NCBI RefSeq assembly: GCF_000814905.1
Contig: NZ_JXAG01000019.1
Coordinates: 1-62,322, forward strand
DNA from: Enterobacter sp. Bisph1
GTDB lineage: Bacteria > Pseudomonadota > Gammaproteobacteria > Enterobacterales > Enterobacteriaceae
Direction of reading: 5' to 3'
DNA: 62,322 nucleotides
Shown here: positions 1-10,219 of the stretch, one piece after another
Position numbering within the stretch: the stretch's first letter is position 1
Layout: each line of letters starts with the position of its first letter
Made by a program: the position numbers and the translations under genes
The notes under the pieces: generated by a model
Told to the model about the DNA's origin: nothing
The model's input: the letters and a program-made list of their open reading frames with translations, nothing else
Database searches by the model: none

Positions 1-63
1 CGGGATCGAACCGCCGACCCCCTCCTTGTAAGGGAGGTGCTCTCCCAGCTGAGCTAATCACCC
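1..63 (-). tRNA. valT: tRNA-Val(TAC), 3' part outside window
   Basis: The minus strand reads GGGTGATTAGCTCAGCTGGG with anticodon stem-loop containing TAC and a T-loop GGTTCGATCC. It matches the E. coli valT tRNA. The 5' end is at 63 and the last acceptor bases lie beyond the window start. It follows tRNA-Lys on the same strand, as in the lysT-valT operon. Confidence 0.95.
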
Positions 64-96
64 GATACTACGCTGGTAAGATGTTTCCATCTTAAA

Positions 97-122
97 TGGT
101 GGGCCGTGCTGGATGACCTGGC
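97..122 (-). repeat. relic copy of a tRNA-Lys 3' end
   Basis: Read on the minus strand this stretch ends GCACGGCCCACCA and resembles the T-arm, acceptor and CCA end of the tRNA-Lys at 183-258 (GCACGACCCACCA), but lacks the rest of a tRNA. It lies between tRNA-Lys and tRNA-Val. Such 3'-tRNA repeats are known in spacers of some tRNA operons (for example tyrT). It is probably a product of recombination between tRNA genes. Confidence 0.6.
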
Positions 123-182
123 TTCGCCTCGTTGCTTAAGCAACGTTATCCTTCACGTTTTACTTTCACCCATCGTTGAAAG

Positions 183-258
183 TGGTGGGTCGTGCAGGAT
201 TCGAACCTGCGACCAATTGATTAAAAGTCAACTGCTCTACCAACTGAGCTAACGACCC
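183..258 (-). tRNA. lysT: tRNA-Lys(TTT)
   Basis: The minus strand gives a 76-base cloverleaf beginning GGGTCGTTAGCTCAGTTGGT, with anticodon TTT in CTTTTAATC, T-arm GGTTCGAATCC and an encoded CCA end. It is the first gene of the local tRNA operon and precedes tRNA-Val. A GC-rich discriminator and promoter lie just upstream (307-334). Confidence 0.97.
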
Positions 259-306
259 ACTTTTGCTGCTTTCGGCTTATGCGATAACCCTTGGCAACGG
301 CGGCAT

Positions 307-334
307 ATATTACTGATTTAAGGAGTCAGCGCAA
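307..334 (-). promoter_or_regulatory. putative promoter of the tRNA-Lys/Val operon
   Basis: On the minus strand a TTGCGC box (329-334) is followed 16 bases later by TAATAT (307-312) and then by a GC-rich ATGCCGCCG stretch. That is the arrangement of stringently controlled stable-RNA promoters. The start of tRNA-Lys lies about 50 bases downstream. Confidence 0.6.
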
Positions 335-382
335 CAACAATTTCGATCAATGTCACTTAACTGCTTATGATTCATGCGACAA

Positions 383-408
383 GACCAGAAATAGTCCGAT
401 TTCTGGTC
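383..408 (-). terminator. hairpin after cpoB
   Basis: GACCAGAAAT and ATTTCTGGTC form a perfect 10-bp stem with a 6-base loop just after the cpoB stop codon. The T-run on the minus strand is weak (TTGTC), so it may be an inefficient or processing hairpin that closes the tol-pal operon. Confidence 0.5.
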
Positions 409-420
409 ATGCGCTATGCA

Positions 421-1218
421 TTACATCGAAGAAAGTCGTTTTTGCGCCTGTTTGGCACCTTCGGTACCAGGGTACTTACTGACCACCTGCTGGTAGACCG
501 CTTTCGCTTTCGCCGTATCCCCTTTGTCTTGCATAATCACGCCGACTTTAAACATCGCGTCGGGTGCTTTAGGCGACTTGGGGTAATTTTTCACCACCGA
601 GGCGAAATAATAGGCCGCATCGTCTTTTTTACCCTTGTTGTAATTCAGTTGCCCGAGCCAGTAGTTGGCATTGGGTATGTAGGTTGAATCCGGGTATTTT
701 TTGACGAAATTCTGAAATGCGACGATAGCATCATCCTGGTGGGCTTTATCCTGCACCAGCGCTACGGCGGCATTGTAATCGGTATTTGCATCGCCGCTTT
801 GTACCGGAGCGCCACCGGTCGCCGCTCCCGTATTGGCGTCGGCTGCCGGAGCCTGCGCTGCCGCACCGCTCTGACCGCCAGAAGCCTGCTGCGTTTGTCC
901 AGCTGCGCCGCTGCTAAGATTGCCTATCTGCTGCAAAATTTGCTGTTGACGTTCAACGATCTGATTGAGCTGATACTGATTTTCCTGGATTTGCCCACGA
1001 AGCGTATCAATATCGGCCTGATTATCGGAAAGTTGCTGCTGGAGTTGAGTTAAAAGCTGGCTGTGAGCATTGGAAATACGCTCAAGTTGAGTGACGCGGT
1101 CTTCGACCGAGCCTGAGCCGACACTACTGATTGGCGCCTGAGCATTAGCGGCCCAGGGGGCCGCTATGCCAACCAGTAACGACAGACTCAACAGATGATG
1201 TCTGAAGTTACTGCTCAT
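421..1218 (-). CDS. cpoB: CpoB (YbgF), periplasmic Tol-Pal coordinator of cell division
   Basis: 265 residues. An N-terminal signal peptide ends at about residue 27 (WAANA|QAP). A coiled-coil segment (about 35-105, rich in Q and L, with heptad-like spacing) follows, then a Gln/Gly/Ala linker. The C-terminal TPR domain (about 140-263) contains repeats such as NYWLGQLNYNKG and KYPGTEGAKQAQ. In E. coli CpoB binds TolA and PBP1B and links outer-membrane constriction to septal peptidoglycan synthesis. It is the last gene of the tol-pal operon, only 9 bases after pal. Confidence 0.95.
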   Translation of the reverse strand: MSSNFRHHLLSLSLLVGIAAPWAANAQAPISSVGSGSVEDRVTQLERISNAHSQLLTQLQQQLSDNQADIDTLRGQIQENQYQLNQIVERQQQILQQIGNLSSGAAGQTQQASGGQSGAAAQAPAADANTGAATGGAPVQSGDANTDYNAAVALVQDKAHQDDAIVAFQNFVKKYPDSTYIPNANYWLGQLNYNKGKKDDAAYYFASVVKNYPKSPKAPDAMFKVGVIMQDKGDTAKAKAVYQQVVSKYPGTEGAKQAQKRLSSM

Positions 1219-1227
1219 GCAATTCTC

Positions 1228-1767
<540 letters not shown>

Positions 1768-1777
1768 TTATTTATTA

Positions 1778-3070
1778 TTACAGATACGGAGACCAGGCAG
1801 GGAATTTAACCTGTCCATCAGTCGCCGGAATACGCGCTTTGAAACGCCCATCTGTAGAAACCAGGTTCAGCACGGATCCCATCCCCTGAGAAGAGCTGTA
1901 GATTACCATTGTGCCGTTTGGTGCCAGACTTGGCGTTTCATCCAGGAACGTGGACGTAAGAACCTGCACGCCACCCGCTTCCAGATCTTGTTTAGCGATG
2001 TGCTGCTGACCACCTTCAGAGCTAACCATCACCATAAATTTGCCGTCGCTGCTGATATCTGAGTCCTGGTTCTGCGAACCCTGCCAGGAGATACGCTGCG
2101 CTGCGCCGCCGTTAATACCTACTTTGTAAACCTGCGGACGTCCAGCCTGGTCGGAAGTGAAAGCCAGCGTCTGGCTATCCGGGAACCAGGTCGGCTCCGT
2201 ATTGTTGCTGCGGCCATCGGTTACCTGACGAATCTGGCCAGAACCGATATCCATGACATAAATATTCAGGCTACCGGTTTTCGACAGCGCAAACGCAAGC
2301 TTAGTGCCGTCCGGTGAGAAAGCCGGCGCGCCGTTGTGACGCGGGAAGGAAGCCACCTGACGAATACTGGCGTTTGCCAGGGTCTGAATCACCAGCGCGG
2401 AACGACCGCTTTCAAAGGTGACGTACGCCAGTTTGGAACCGTCCGGAGACCACGCCGGAGACATCAGCGGCTGCGGAGATTTGTGTACCAGGAACTGGTT
2501 GTAACCATCGTAATCAGACACACGCAGTTCGTACGGGAACTGGCTGTTAGCGGTCTGCACCACATAGGCGATACGGGTACGGAACGCGCCTTTAATGCCC
2601 GTCAGTTTTTCGAACACTTCATCACTGGCGGCGTGAGCGGCATAACGCAGCCACTGTTTGTTCACTTTAAAGGAGTTCTGTGCCAGCACGGTACCCGGCG
2701 CACCGCCGGTATCGACTAACTGGTAAGCAACATTGTAGCTGCCGTCCGGATTAGGCGTTACCTGACCCACAACCACCGCGTCAATGCCCAGCGCAGACCA
2801 GGCGGCAGGCTGAACTTCCTGCGCGCTGCCCGGTTGCTGCGGCAGACGGGATCTGTCGAGTGGATTGAATTTGCCGCTGTTGCGCAGATCCGCAGCGACG
2901 ATACCGCCCGCGTCTTCAGGCGCAGCGCCAGGGCCTGCCCACTGGAAAGGCACAACGCCGATCGGGCGTGCCGAGTCCACCCCTTGGGTGATCTCGATAC
3001 GTACTTCTGCGTGCAGCACCGCTGCCCACAGCATAAGAAAACCAAATGCAACACGTAATGCCTGCTTCAT
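1778..3070 (-). CDS. tolB: TolB, periplasmic beta-propeller protein of Tol-Pal
   Basis: 430 residues. Two ATGs are adjacent. The second (3070) lies 5 bases from an AGGGAG box and gives the length known in E. coli, so it is preferred. A signal peptide ends at VLHA|EVRI (about residue 21). An N-terminal domain (about 22-160) is followed by a six-bladed propeller with repeated [17 protein letters not shown]-type blades. TolB binds Pal and receives the TolA-driven signal. The 130-base gap to tolA may hold a secondary promoter. Confidence 0.97.
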   Translation of the reverse strand: MKQALRVAFGFLMLWAAVLHAEVRIEITQGVDSARPIGVVPFQWAGPGAAPEDAGGIVAADLRNSGKFNPLDRSRLPQQPGSAQEVQPAAWSALGIDAVVVGQVTPNPDGSYNVAYQLVDTGGAPGTVLAQNSFKVNKQWLRYAAHAASDEVFEKLTGIKGAFRTRIAYVVQTANSQFPYELRVSDYDGYNQFLVHKSPQPLMSPAWSPDGSKLAYVTFESGRSALVIQTLANASIRQVASFPRHNGAPAFSPDGTKLAFALSKTGSLNIYVMDIGSGQIRQVTDGRSNNTEPTWFPDSQTLAFTSDQAGRPQVYKVGINGGAAQRISWQGSQNQDSDISSDGKFMVMVSSEGGQQHIAKQDLEAGGVQVLTSTFLDETPSLAPNGTMVIYSSSQGMGSVLNLVSTDGRFKARIPATDGQVKFPAWSPYL

Positions 3071-3202
3071 CATATCTCCCTTATCCGGGTGGAAAACCCG
3101 CGATAATTTAGCAGAATTTTAACAAACTCAAATAGACAAAACTACTCGCGTCAGGACAGCCTGAGTTTACTCTCCTCCGCTGTCCGCGAAGGAAAGTGTA
3201 CC

Positions 3203-4483
3203 TTAAGGTTTAAAGTCCAGCGGCGCATTTTTGAACACTTCATACACAGCCTGACTTGGCGGTTTCGGCATTTTCGCCTGTCGTGCTGCAGCCAGTGCAG
3301 CCTGACAGAGCGCCGGATCGCCACCTTCCGACTGGATATCTAACAGCGTACCGTCCGGCGACAGTTTGATACGTAACGTACAGGTTTTCCCCGTATAAGA
3401 GGAGGCATCATAGAAGCGGCTTTCGATTGCCGATTTAATCTGCCCTGCGTAGTTACTGATATCGGCACCGGATGCGCCGTTGTTCTTAGTGTTACCAGAA
3501 CCAGCGGCGGCTGCATTATTCCCTTTCGCTCCACCGCCCGTTTTCGGCGCATTCTTACCGGAGCTCAAATCGCCAAACAGGTCGTCAACGCCGGATGCAT
3601 CCGCTTTTTCCGCCGCAGCTTTCTTCGCGGCTGCGGCCTTCTCAGCCGCTGCTTTCTTGTCGGCAGCCGCTTTTGCTGCGGCCGCTTTCTTATCGGCGGC
3701 CGCCTTTTCAGCGGCAGCTTTCTCGGCTGCGGCTTTTTCAGCCGCTGCGGCTTTTGCTGCAGCCGCTTTTTCAGCCGCTGCGGCTTTCGCTGCGGCCGCT
3801 TTTTCAGCGGCAGCTTGTTTAGCCGCTTCAGCCTGTGCTTTCTTCGCCGCGTCCGCTTCGGCTTTTTTCTTCGCATCAGCGGCAGCTTTTGCGGCTTCCG
3901 CCTCGGCTTTTTTCTGTGCGTCAGCAGCCGCTTTTGCAGCCTCCGCTTCGGCTTTTTTCTTCGCATCGGCGGCGGCTTTTTTCGCGGCTTCTTCTGCCGC
4001 TTTGGCCTGTGCATCCGCCTTCGCTTTCGCGTCCGCAGCGGCTTTCGCGGCAGCCTCTTCAGCCTGCTTCTGCTGCTGTTGCGCCTGTTTTGCCGCCTCT
4101 TCCGCTTTTTTCTGCTGTTCAGCCTGCTCGCGTGCCGCTTCCTGCGCCTGCAAACGCTCCTGCTCCAGCTGTTTCAGTCGTTCTTGCTCAGCAGCCTGCT
4201 TTTCACGCAGCTCTTCCGCTTGCTGCTGCGCCTGTTTTTCACGCTGCTCTTTTGCGCGCTGCGCGCTGGCTTGCTGCTGCTGTTGGCGATTGTAATTTTC
4301 CACCACAGCGCCCGGATCGACCATCACCGCATCAATCGCAGAGCCACCGCCGCCCCCTGAAGAAGCATCAATATGCTCATCAAACGAGCTCCAAATCAGC
4401 AGTGCCACGAGAATGACGTGCAGCACTGCCGAAATGATTATCGCTCGCTTAAGCTTGTCGTTTTGTACGGTTGCCTTTGACAC
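3203..4483 (-). CDS. tolA: TolA, inner-membrane spanning protein of Tol-Pal
   Basis: 426 residues. One transmembrane helix lies at about 14-34. A very long periplasmic helix of Ala/Lys/Glu-rich repeats (about 60-310, first Gln-rich, then KAAAEKAAAAKAAA-like) follows. The compact C-terminal domain (about 330-426) has two cysteines, in KTCTLRIKLS and DPALCQAAL. TolA transmits proton-motive-force energy from TolQR to TolB/Pal and is the receptor path for group A colicins and filamentous phage. The Ala-rich region produces long spurious open frames on the other strand. Confidence 0.97.
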   Translation of the reverse strand: MSKATVQNDKLKRAIIISAVLHVILVALLIWSSFDEHIDASSGGGGGSAIDAVMVDPGAVVENYNRQQQQQASAQRAKEQREKQAQQQAEELREKQAAEQERLKQLEQERLQAQEAAREQAEQQKKAEEAAKQAQQQQKQAEEAAAKAAADAKAKADAQAKAAEEAAKKAAADAKKKAEAEAAKAAADAQKKAEAEAAKAAADAKKKAEADAAKKAQAEAAKQAAAEKAAAAKAAAAEKAAAAKAAAAEKAAAEKAAAEKAAADKKAAAAKAAADKKAAAEKAAAAKKAAAEKADASGVDDLFGDLSSGKNAPKTGGGAKGNNAAAAGSGNTKNNGASGADISNYAGQIKSAIESRFYDASSYTGKTCTLRIKLSPDGTLLDIQSEGGDPALCQAALAAARQAKMPKPPSQAVYEVFKNAPLDFKP

Positions 4484-4522
4484 TCTCGGTTCCCAAAAAC
4501 TGTCCGCCTGTTAAGCCGGTGA

Positions 4523-4951
4523 TCAGATAGGCTGGGTCATTAAGCCGACTGATTTAACACCCGCGCTATGTAACAGGTTCAGCGCTTTAATGATTTCATC
4601 GTACGGCACATCTTTTGCCCCGCCGATTAAGAACACGGTTTTCGGATTGGACTGCAGGCGACGCTGCGCCTCGGCAATCACCTGCTCCGGCGGCAGTTGA
4701 TCCATACGATCTTTTTCCACCACCACGCTGTACTGTCCGACACCGGAAACCTCAATAATGACCGGCGGATCGTCGTTGGTGCTGACGGTCTGCGACTCGG
4801 TCGCATCCGGCAGATCCACCTCTACGCTTTGCGTAATGATCGGCGCTGTTGCCATGAAGATCAGCAGCAGCACCAGCAACACGTCCAACAACGGTACGAT
4901 GTTGATTTCAGACTTGAGCTCACGACGGCCCCGTCCACGCGTTCTGGCCAT
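4523..4951 (-). CDS. tolR: TolR, proton-channel subunit of Tol-Pal
   Basis: 142 residues of the ExbD/TolR family. A basic cytoplasmic N-terminus precedes a single transmembrane helix at about 17-37 with the ion-path aspartate at residue 23 (NIVPLLDVLLVLL). The rest is a periplasmic domain ending GLMTQPI. TolR works with TolQ to harness the proton motive force and energise TolA. It starts 3 bases after tolQ ends, in keeping with translational coupling. Confidence 0.97.
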   Translation of the reverse strand: MARTRGRGRRELKSEINIVPLLDVLLVLLLIFMATAPIITQSVEVDLPDATESQTVSTNDDPPVIIEVSGVGQYSVVVEKDRMDQLPPEQVIAEAQRRLQSNPKTVFLIGGAKDVPYDEIIKALNLLHSAGVKSVGLMTQPI

Positions 4952-4954
4952 GGC

Positions 4955-6048
<1,094 letters not shown>

Positions 6049-6154
6049 TTTACATCCCGGTAATGCAAAAAAAGTTAGAGCTTTTAAGCTTCGCTACTAT
6101 ACGCGCGGGGAAGGTGCTTTGGAATGGGTTCAAGTAAACGGATAGTAAAAATTT

Positions 6155-6174
6155 ATGGGCTTTTGCAAGCCCAT
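6155..6174 (-). terminator. terminator of the cyd operon
   Basis: ATGGGCTT and AAGCCCAT make an 8-bp stem with a 4-base loop. On the minus strand it is followed by AAATTTTTA. It lies just after the ybgE stop codon and before the ybgC promoter region. Confidence 0.65.
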
Positions 6175-6196
6175 GAGGATAACGGATATTTATTAC

Positions 6197-6490
6197 TCAA
6201 AAGAAGAAAAAGAGCAGACCCGCAAGCATCACCGCCATAGCGACGGAGGGGCAGAAAAAGCCCTGCCAGTGCAGCGCGCGCGGGCGAAAACCAACGCCGT
6301 GCACGACGCCCGTGCATACCGCCCATATCAGCAGCAGCCCGTGCCAGATTTCCAGCTCGCTGGTTTTTGCGGCGAAACGGGAGGGATCCCAGAATATACA
6401 GCCCGCCAGCAGTAATGCCATGATGAGGGAAAGGGCCCGTAACGGGCCCTTGTCCATTACCGCATAGAGCTTTGCGATAATCTTTTCCAT
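6197..6490 (-). CDS. ybgE: YbgE, small membrane protein of the cyd operon
   Basis: 97 residues from the ATG at 6490. A TTG one codon earlier is less likely, because the ATG overlaps the cydX stop as TGATG. It has three hydrophobic segments, the last ending in a run of phenylalanines. It is always linked to cydABX in enterobacteria, but its function is not established and it is not required for the oxidase. It is cotranscribed with cydABX and is followed by a terminator. Confidence 0.9.
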   Translation of the reverse strand: MEKIIAKLYAVMDKGPLRALSLIMALLLAGCIFWDPSRFAAKTSELEIWHGLLLIWAVCTGVVHGVGFRPRALHWQGFFCPSVAMAVMLAGLLFFFF

Positions 6491-6603
6491 CAATGCTCTT
6501 CTTTCCCGGCTTTGGTGGCTTCAACGTGTTCCAGCGCCAGCGCGGTAATCACTCCGAAAGCACAGGCAAGAAGCGTTCCTAAAATCCATGCGAAATACCA
6601 CAT
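6490..6603 (-). CDS. cydX: CydX, small subunit of cytochrome bd-I oxidase
   Basis: 37 residues, beginning MWYFAWILGTLLAC and ending KAGKEEH. It has a single N-terminal transmembrane helix and a charged C-terminal tail. Length and sequence match E. coli CydX, which is needed for stability of the CydAB haem site. It starts 14 bases after cydB and its stop overlaps the ybgE start. Confidence 0.93.
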   Translation of the reverse strand: MWYFAWILGTLLACAFGVITALALEHVEATKAGKEEH

Positions 6604-6617
6604 ATTCTGCTCCTTAC

Positions 6618-7757
6618 TTAGTACAGAGAGTGAGTGTTGCTTTCAACGTGTTCTTTGGTGATACGTCCGAACATTTTCCAGTAGCACCAGCTGGTGTACA
6701 GCAGAATAAGCGGTACGAATACCAACGCCACATAGGTCATCAGATTCAGCGTCATCTGTGTGGATGTCGCATCCCACATCGTCAGGCTTGCTTTCAGCAT
6801 GGTGCTTGACGGCATGATGAATGGGAACATCGCGATGCCCGCCGTCAGGATGATGCATGCCAGCGTCAGGGATGAGAACACAAACGCCCAGGCCGCTTTA
6901 TTCAGACGCGCCATAAACACCGTCAGCAGTGGCAACACTACGCCCAGAGCCGGCACCAGCCACAGTACAGGCATATTGTTGTAGTTAGTCAGCCAGGCAC
7001 CCGCCTGAACCGCCACTTCTTTGGTTAATGGGTTAGACGGTGCATGGTGATCCATCACAGAGGTCACTACGTAGCCATCGATACCGTACACCACCCATAC
7101 ACCGGCCAGCGCAAAACAGACCATCGTTACCAGCGCGGCAATCTGCACCGTCGCGCGGGCACGCAGATGCAGCTCACCCGCCGTACGCATTTGCAGGTAA
7201 GTCGCGCCCTGAGTCAGGATCATCGCCACGCTGACGATACCTGCCAGCAGACCAAACGGGTTCAGCAGCTGGAAGAAGTTACCGGTGTAGAACAGGCGCA
7301 TGTCAGTATCGAGGTGGAACGGCACGCCCTGCAGCAGGTTGCCGAACGCCACGCCAATGACCAGCGGCGGAACAAAGCTGCCGATAAAGATGCCCCAGTC
7401 CCACATACCGCGCCAGCGCACGTCTTCAATCTTCGAGCGGTAGTCAAAACCGACCGGACGGAAGAACAGCGAAGCCAGCACGAGGATCATCGCCACATAA
7501 AAACCGGAGAAAGCCGCAGCGTAAACTGTTGGCCAGGCGGCAAACAGCGCGCCGCCCGCGGTAATCAGCCAAACCTGGTTACCGTCCCAGTGCGGCGCGA
7601 TGGTGTTGATCATCACGCGGCGCTCGGTATCGCCTCGACCCAGTACGCGCGTTAACATCCCCACGCCCATGTCGAAGCCATCGGTCACGGCGAAACCTAT
7701 CAGCAGGATGCCAACCAGCAGCCACCAGATAAAACGTAATACTTCATAATCGATCAT
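6618..7757 (-). CDS. cydB: CydB, cytochrome bd-I ubiquinol oxidase subunit II
   Basis: 379 residues and about nine transmembrane helices. It starts MIDYEVLRFIWWLLVGILL and has the conserved GFDMGVGML and WDGNQVWLITAGGALFAAWP segments near the N-terminus. CydB pairs with CydA in the inner membrane to reduce oxygen with ubiquinol at low oxygen tension. It lies 15 bases downstream of cydA in the cydABX-ybgE operon. Confidence 0.97.
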   Translation of the reverse strand: MIDYEVLRFIWWLLVGILLIGFAVTDGFDMGVGMLTRVLGRGDTERRVMINTIAPHWDGNQVWLITAGGALFAAWPTVYAAAFSGFYVAMILVLASLFFRPVGFDYRSKIEDVRWRGMWDWGIFIGSFVPPLVIGVAFGNLLQGVPFHLDTDMRLFYTGNFFQLLNPFGLLAGIVSVAMILTQGATYLQMRTAGELHLRARATVQIAALVTMVCFALAGVWVVYGIDGYVVTSVMDHHAPSNPLTKEVAVQAGAWLTNYNNMPVLWLVPALGVVLPLLTVFMARLNKAAWAFVFSSLTLACIILTAGIAMFPFIMPSSTMLKASLTMWDATSTQMTLNLMTYVALVFVPLILLYTSWCYWKMFGRITKEHVESNTHSLY

Positions 7758-7772
7758 TTGACGACTCCTGTC

Positions 7773-9341
7773 TTAGCGTGCCGGCTGAGAAGCCACGGTG
7801 GACTGCTCGTAGTGATAGCGACCTGTTTTCAGACTGCTCGGCCCAAGGCGAGCAAATTTGAACATCAGGAACACTTCCGCCACCATAAACAGCGTATAAA
7901 GGCCGCAAATCAGAATCATTGAGAACAGCAGATCGCCGACCGTCAGCGAGGAGTTAGCCACTGCCGTCGGCAGTACCTCACCAATCGCCCACGGCTGACG
8001 GCCGTACTCAGCCACAAACCAGCCTGCTTCAATAGCAATCCACGGCAGCGGGATACCATACAGCGCTGCGCGCAGCAGCCATTTTTTCTCACCGATGCGG
8101 TTACGAATTACCGTCCAGAACGAAGCACCGATAATCAACAGCATCAGGATACCGCTCGCCACCATCAGGCGGAACGCGAAGTACAGCGGCGCAACGCGTG
8201 GGATTGAGTCTTTGGTCGCTTGCTTAATCTGCGCTTCGGTCGCATCCGCCACGTTCGGCGTATAGCGTTTCAGCAACAGGCCGTAGCCAAGGTCTTTCTT
8301 AATGTTATTGAACTGATCGCGAACGGCCTGATCGGTCGAACCGCCGCGCAGCTGTTCAAGCAGCTGGTACGCTTTCATACCGTTACGGATACGTTCTTCG
8401 TGCTGCACCATCAGATCTTTCAGACCGATAACCGGGGTATCAACAGAGCGGGTAGCGATAATGCCCAGCGCGAAAGGAATCTGCACGGCAAATCTGTTCT
8501 GTTGCTTATCCTGATCCGGTATACCAAATAGCGTAAACGCCGCCGGAGCAGGCTGTGTTTCCCACTCGGCTTCAATCGCCGCCAGTTTGGTTTTTTGCAC
8601 GTCACCCATTTCGTAACCGGATTCATCACCCAGTACGATAACGGAGAGAATAGAAGCCATACCGAAGCTTGCGGCAATGGCAAAAGAGCGCTTAGCGAAA
8701 GCGATGTCGCGACCGCGCAGCAGATAGTAAGAGCTAATGCCAAGGATAAAGATGGCACCACAGGTGTAGCCAGAGGCGACGGTGTGAACAAATTTCACCT
8801 GCGCAACCGGGTTCAGCACCAGTTCTGCAAAGCTCACCATCTCCATGCGCATGGTTTCAAAGTTGAAATCAGAGGCAATCGGGTTCTGCATCCAGCCGTT
8901 GGCGACCAGAATCCACAGAGCGGATAAGTTAGAGCCGAGCGCTACCAGCCAGGTCACCGCCATGTGCTGTACTTTGCTCAGACGATCCCAGCCGAAGAAG
9001 AACAGACCGACAAAGGTAGACTCGAGGAAGAACGCCATCAGACCTTCAATGGCCAGCGGCGCACCGAAGATATCCCCAACATAGTGAGAATAGTATGACC
9101 AGTTAGTCCCGAACTGGAACTCCATCGTCAGACCGGTTGCCACGCCCAGTGCGAAGTTGATGCCAAACAACTTGCCCCAGAACTTGGTCATATCTTTATA
9201 AATCTGTTTGCCGGAGAGGACGTACACCGTTTCCATAATAGCCAGCAGGAACGCCATACCGAGCGTTAGTGGCACAAACAGAAAGTGGTACATCGCGGTC
9301 AAGGCAAACTGTAAGCGCGACAGTTCGACTATATCTAACAT
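7773..9341 (-). CDS. cydA: CydA, cytochrome bd-I ubiquinol oxidase subunit I
   Basis: 522 residues from the ATG at 9341, which has a GGAG box 6 bases upstream. A longer in-frame extension to 9413 adds no family sequence. The haem ligand His19 is in TAMYHFLF. The quinol-binding Q-loop lies at about 220-330 ([19 protein letters not shown]), and GRQPW follows near 448. It carries the haems b558, b595 and d of the high-affinity terminal oxidase. The long upstream region holds FNR and ArcA-like sites. Confidence 0.98.
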   Translation of the reverse strand: MLDIVELSRLQFALTAMYHFLFVPLTLGMAFLLAIMETVYVLSGKQIYKDMTKFWGKLFGINFALGVATGLTMEFQFGTNWSYYSHYVGDIFGAPLAIEGLMAFFLESTFVGLFFFGWDRLSKVQHMAVTWLVALGSNLSALWILVANGWMQNPIASDFNFETMRMEMVSFAELVLNPVAQVKFVHTVASGYTCGAIFILGISSYYLLRGRDIAFAKRSFAIAASFGMASILSVIVLGDESGYEMGDVQKTKLAAIEAEWETQPAPAAFTLFGIPDQDKQQNRFAVQIPFALGIIATRSVDTPVIGLKDLMVQHEERIRNGMKAYQLLEQLRGGSTDQAVRDQFNNIKKDLGYGLLLKRYTPNVADATEAQIKQATKDSIPRVAPLYFAFRLMVASGILMLLIIGASFWTVIRNRIGEKKWLLRAALYGIPLPWIAIEAGWFVAEYGRQPWAIGEVLPTAVANSSLTVGDLLFSMILICGLYTLFMVAEVFLMFKFARLGPSSLKTGRYHYEQSTVASQPAR

Positions 9342-9668
9342 TATGACTCCTTGCTCATCGCAGAAGACTCCGAGAGTAAACCCCGTTAGCGAGGGTTCAC
9401 ACGCATGCCCCAAAAAATTTACCGCACTGTTTTATTCATTGCGCGAGAATCGTGACAAAGAATGAAAAAGTTACGGCAAGGTTAAAAAGAAATTCGAATT
9501 GATCTCTCGAATATATTACTCCGTAAACCCATTACAATAAAAAGGTTTTTATTGAGTTTGTTTTACGTTTTTCGACGGCGATCAATTTATGCCTAATTTA
9601 GCACTTTTGCTGCAATTTGATCGGCGACAATTTAACGATTTTTGCCGTCTTTTCCAAGCTTTTAAAGA

Positions 9669-9682
9669 TTGATTTAAATCAA
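9669..9682. promoter_or_regulatory. FNR binding site
   Basis: TTGATTTAAATCAA is a perfect match to the FNR consensus TTGAT-N4-ATCAA. It lies about 330 bases upstream of the cydA start, where the main cyd promoter is expected. FNR represses cydAB under full anaerobiosis in E. coli. Confidence 0.8.
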
Positions 9683-9822
9683 GATTATTCCATCATGTTA
9701 ATTTTGTGTACTGCGTATAAGTATCGTAAATTACTTGTTAAGAGTATGTTCATACTAACGCCACGAATAGTTATCAATCGGTGGGTTAACACAAATAATA
9801 GCGACTTTATTTAACGTTTAGC

Positions 9823-9839
9823 GTTAATGTTAAAAAAGC
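9823..9839. promoter_or_regulatory. ArcA-like direct repeats
   Basis: GCGTTAATGTTAAAA contains two adjacent GTTAA-type units, the direct repeat recognised by phosphorylated ArcA. Further GTTAAC and TTTAACG units lie just before it (9785-9820). ArcA activates cydAB and represses sdh in low oxygen. The assignment rests on motif and context only. Confidence 0.45.
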
Positions 9840-10144
9840 GTCTCTATATCGGCATGGTAAAAATAAAAAATGAGAGGTGCGGCGGTTATTTTACAATTAA
9901 TTCACCTTAACGATAATGACAATTAACACCGTTTCGTTATTATTTTATAAATGCCCTACACATTAAAGCCCTACTTTTATAAAGGCTACCGTGGCGTTTC
10001 ATCTTCCCGCAGATGACATTCCCCGATCGCCGATAGCGTCGTTAAAATGATTTTGGCGGCCTTTTTACCGCTCCCTGATCTTCTGACGCGCCCTCAGCGC
10101 CACCTACTGCACCGCTCAGCGTTCGCTGCGTAAACTGCAGCCAT

Positions 10145-10169
10145 AAAAAAGGCCGCTACGAAAGCGGCC
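10145..10169 (-). terminator. terminator of the sdh-suc operon
   Basis: On the minus strand GGCCGC-TTTCGTA-GCGGCC is followed by TTTTTTATGG. This is a canonical rho-independent terminator about 50 bases after the sucD stop. Confidence 0.9.
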
Positions 10170-10219
10170 AACCATGTCGAAAGGATACTTGCTCCCCTAC
10201 ATGGAGGAGCAATGAGGTT
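10145..10219 (-). ncRNA. sdhX: SdhX-like 3'UTR small RNA of the sdh-suc operon
   Basis: The sucD 3'UTR is short and structured. A first hairpin, TTGCTCC-TCCATGTAG-GGGAGCAA, is followed by the terminator hairpin with a U-tail suited to Hfq. In E. coli and Salmonella the same 3'UTR is released as SdhX (RybD), which represses ackA and links TCA flux to acetate metabolism. Position and architecture support the homologue. The exact processed 5' end cannot be read from the sequence. Confidence 0.55.

Larger units (their letters stand above)
9342..10144. promoter_or_regulatory. control region upstream of cydA, no gene seen
   Basis: About 800 A+T-rich bases without a credible gene. It lies between the suc terminator and cydA, where E. 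coli carries mngA/mngR. It holds a perfect FNR palindrome (9669-9682) and several GTTAA-type repeats (9780-9840) typical of ArcA-P sites. This fits oxygen control of cydA from distant promoters. A 65-codon open frame at 9617-9814 has no ribosome site or recognisable sequence. Confidence 0.65.

Noticed and set aside
3480-4295. Open frames of up to 271 codons antisense to tolA, Ala/Phe- or Arg/Lys-rich
   Set aside because: They are mirror frames of the GCG/AAA-rich TolA helix repeats, with low-complexity sequence and no ribosome sites.
9617-9814. 65-codon frame in the cydA control region
   Set aside because: It has no ribosome site, its composition is A+T-driven, and it overlaps the FNR site, so it is probably chance.
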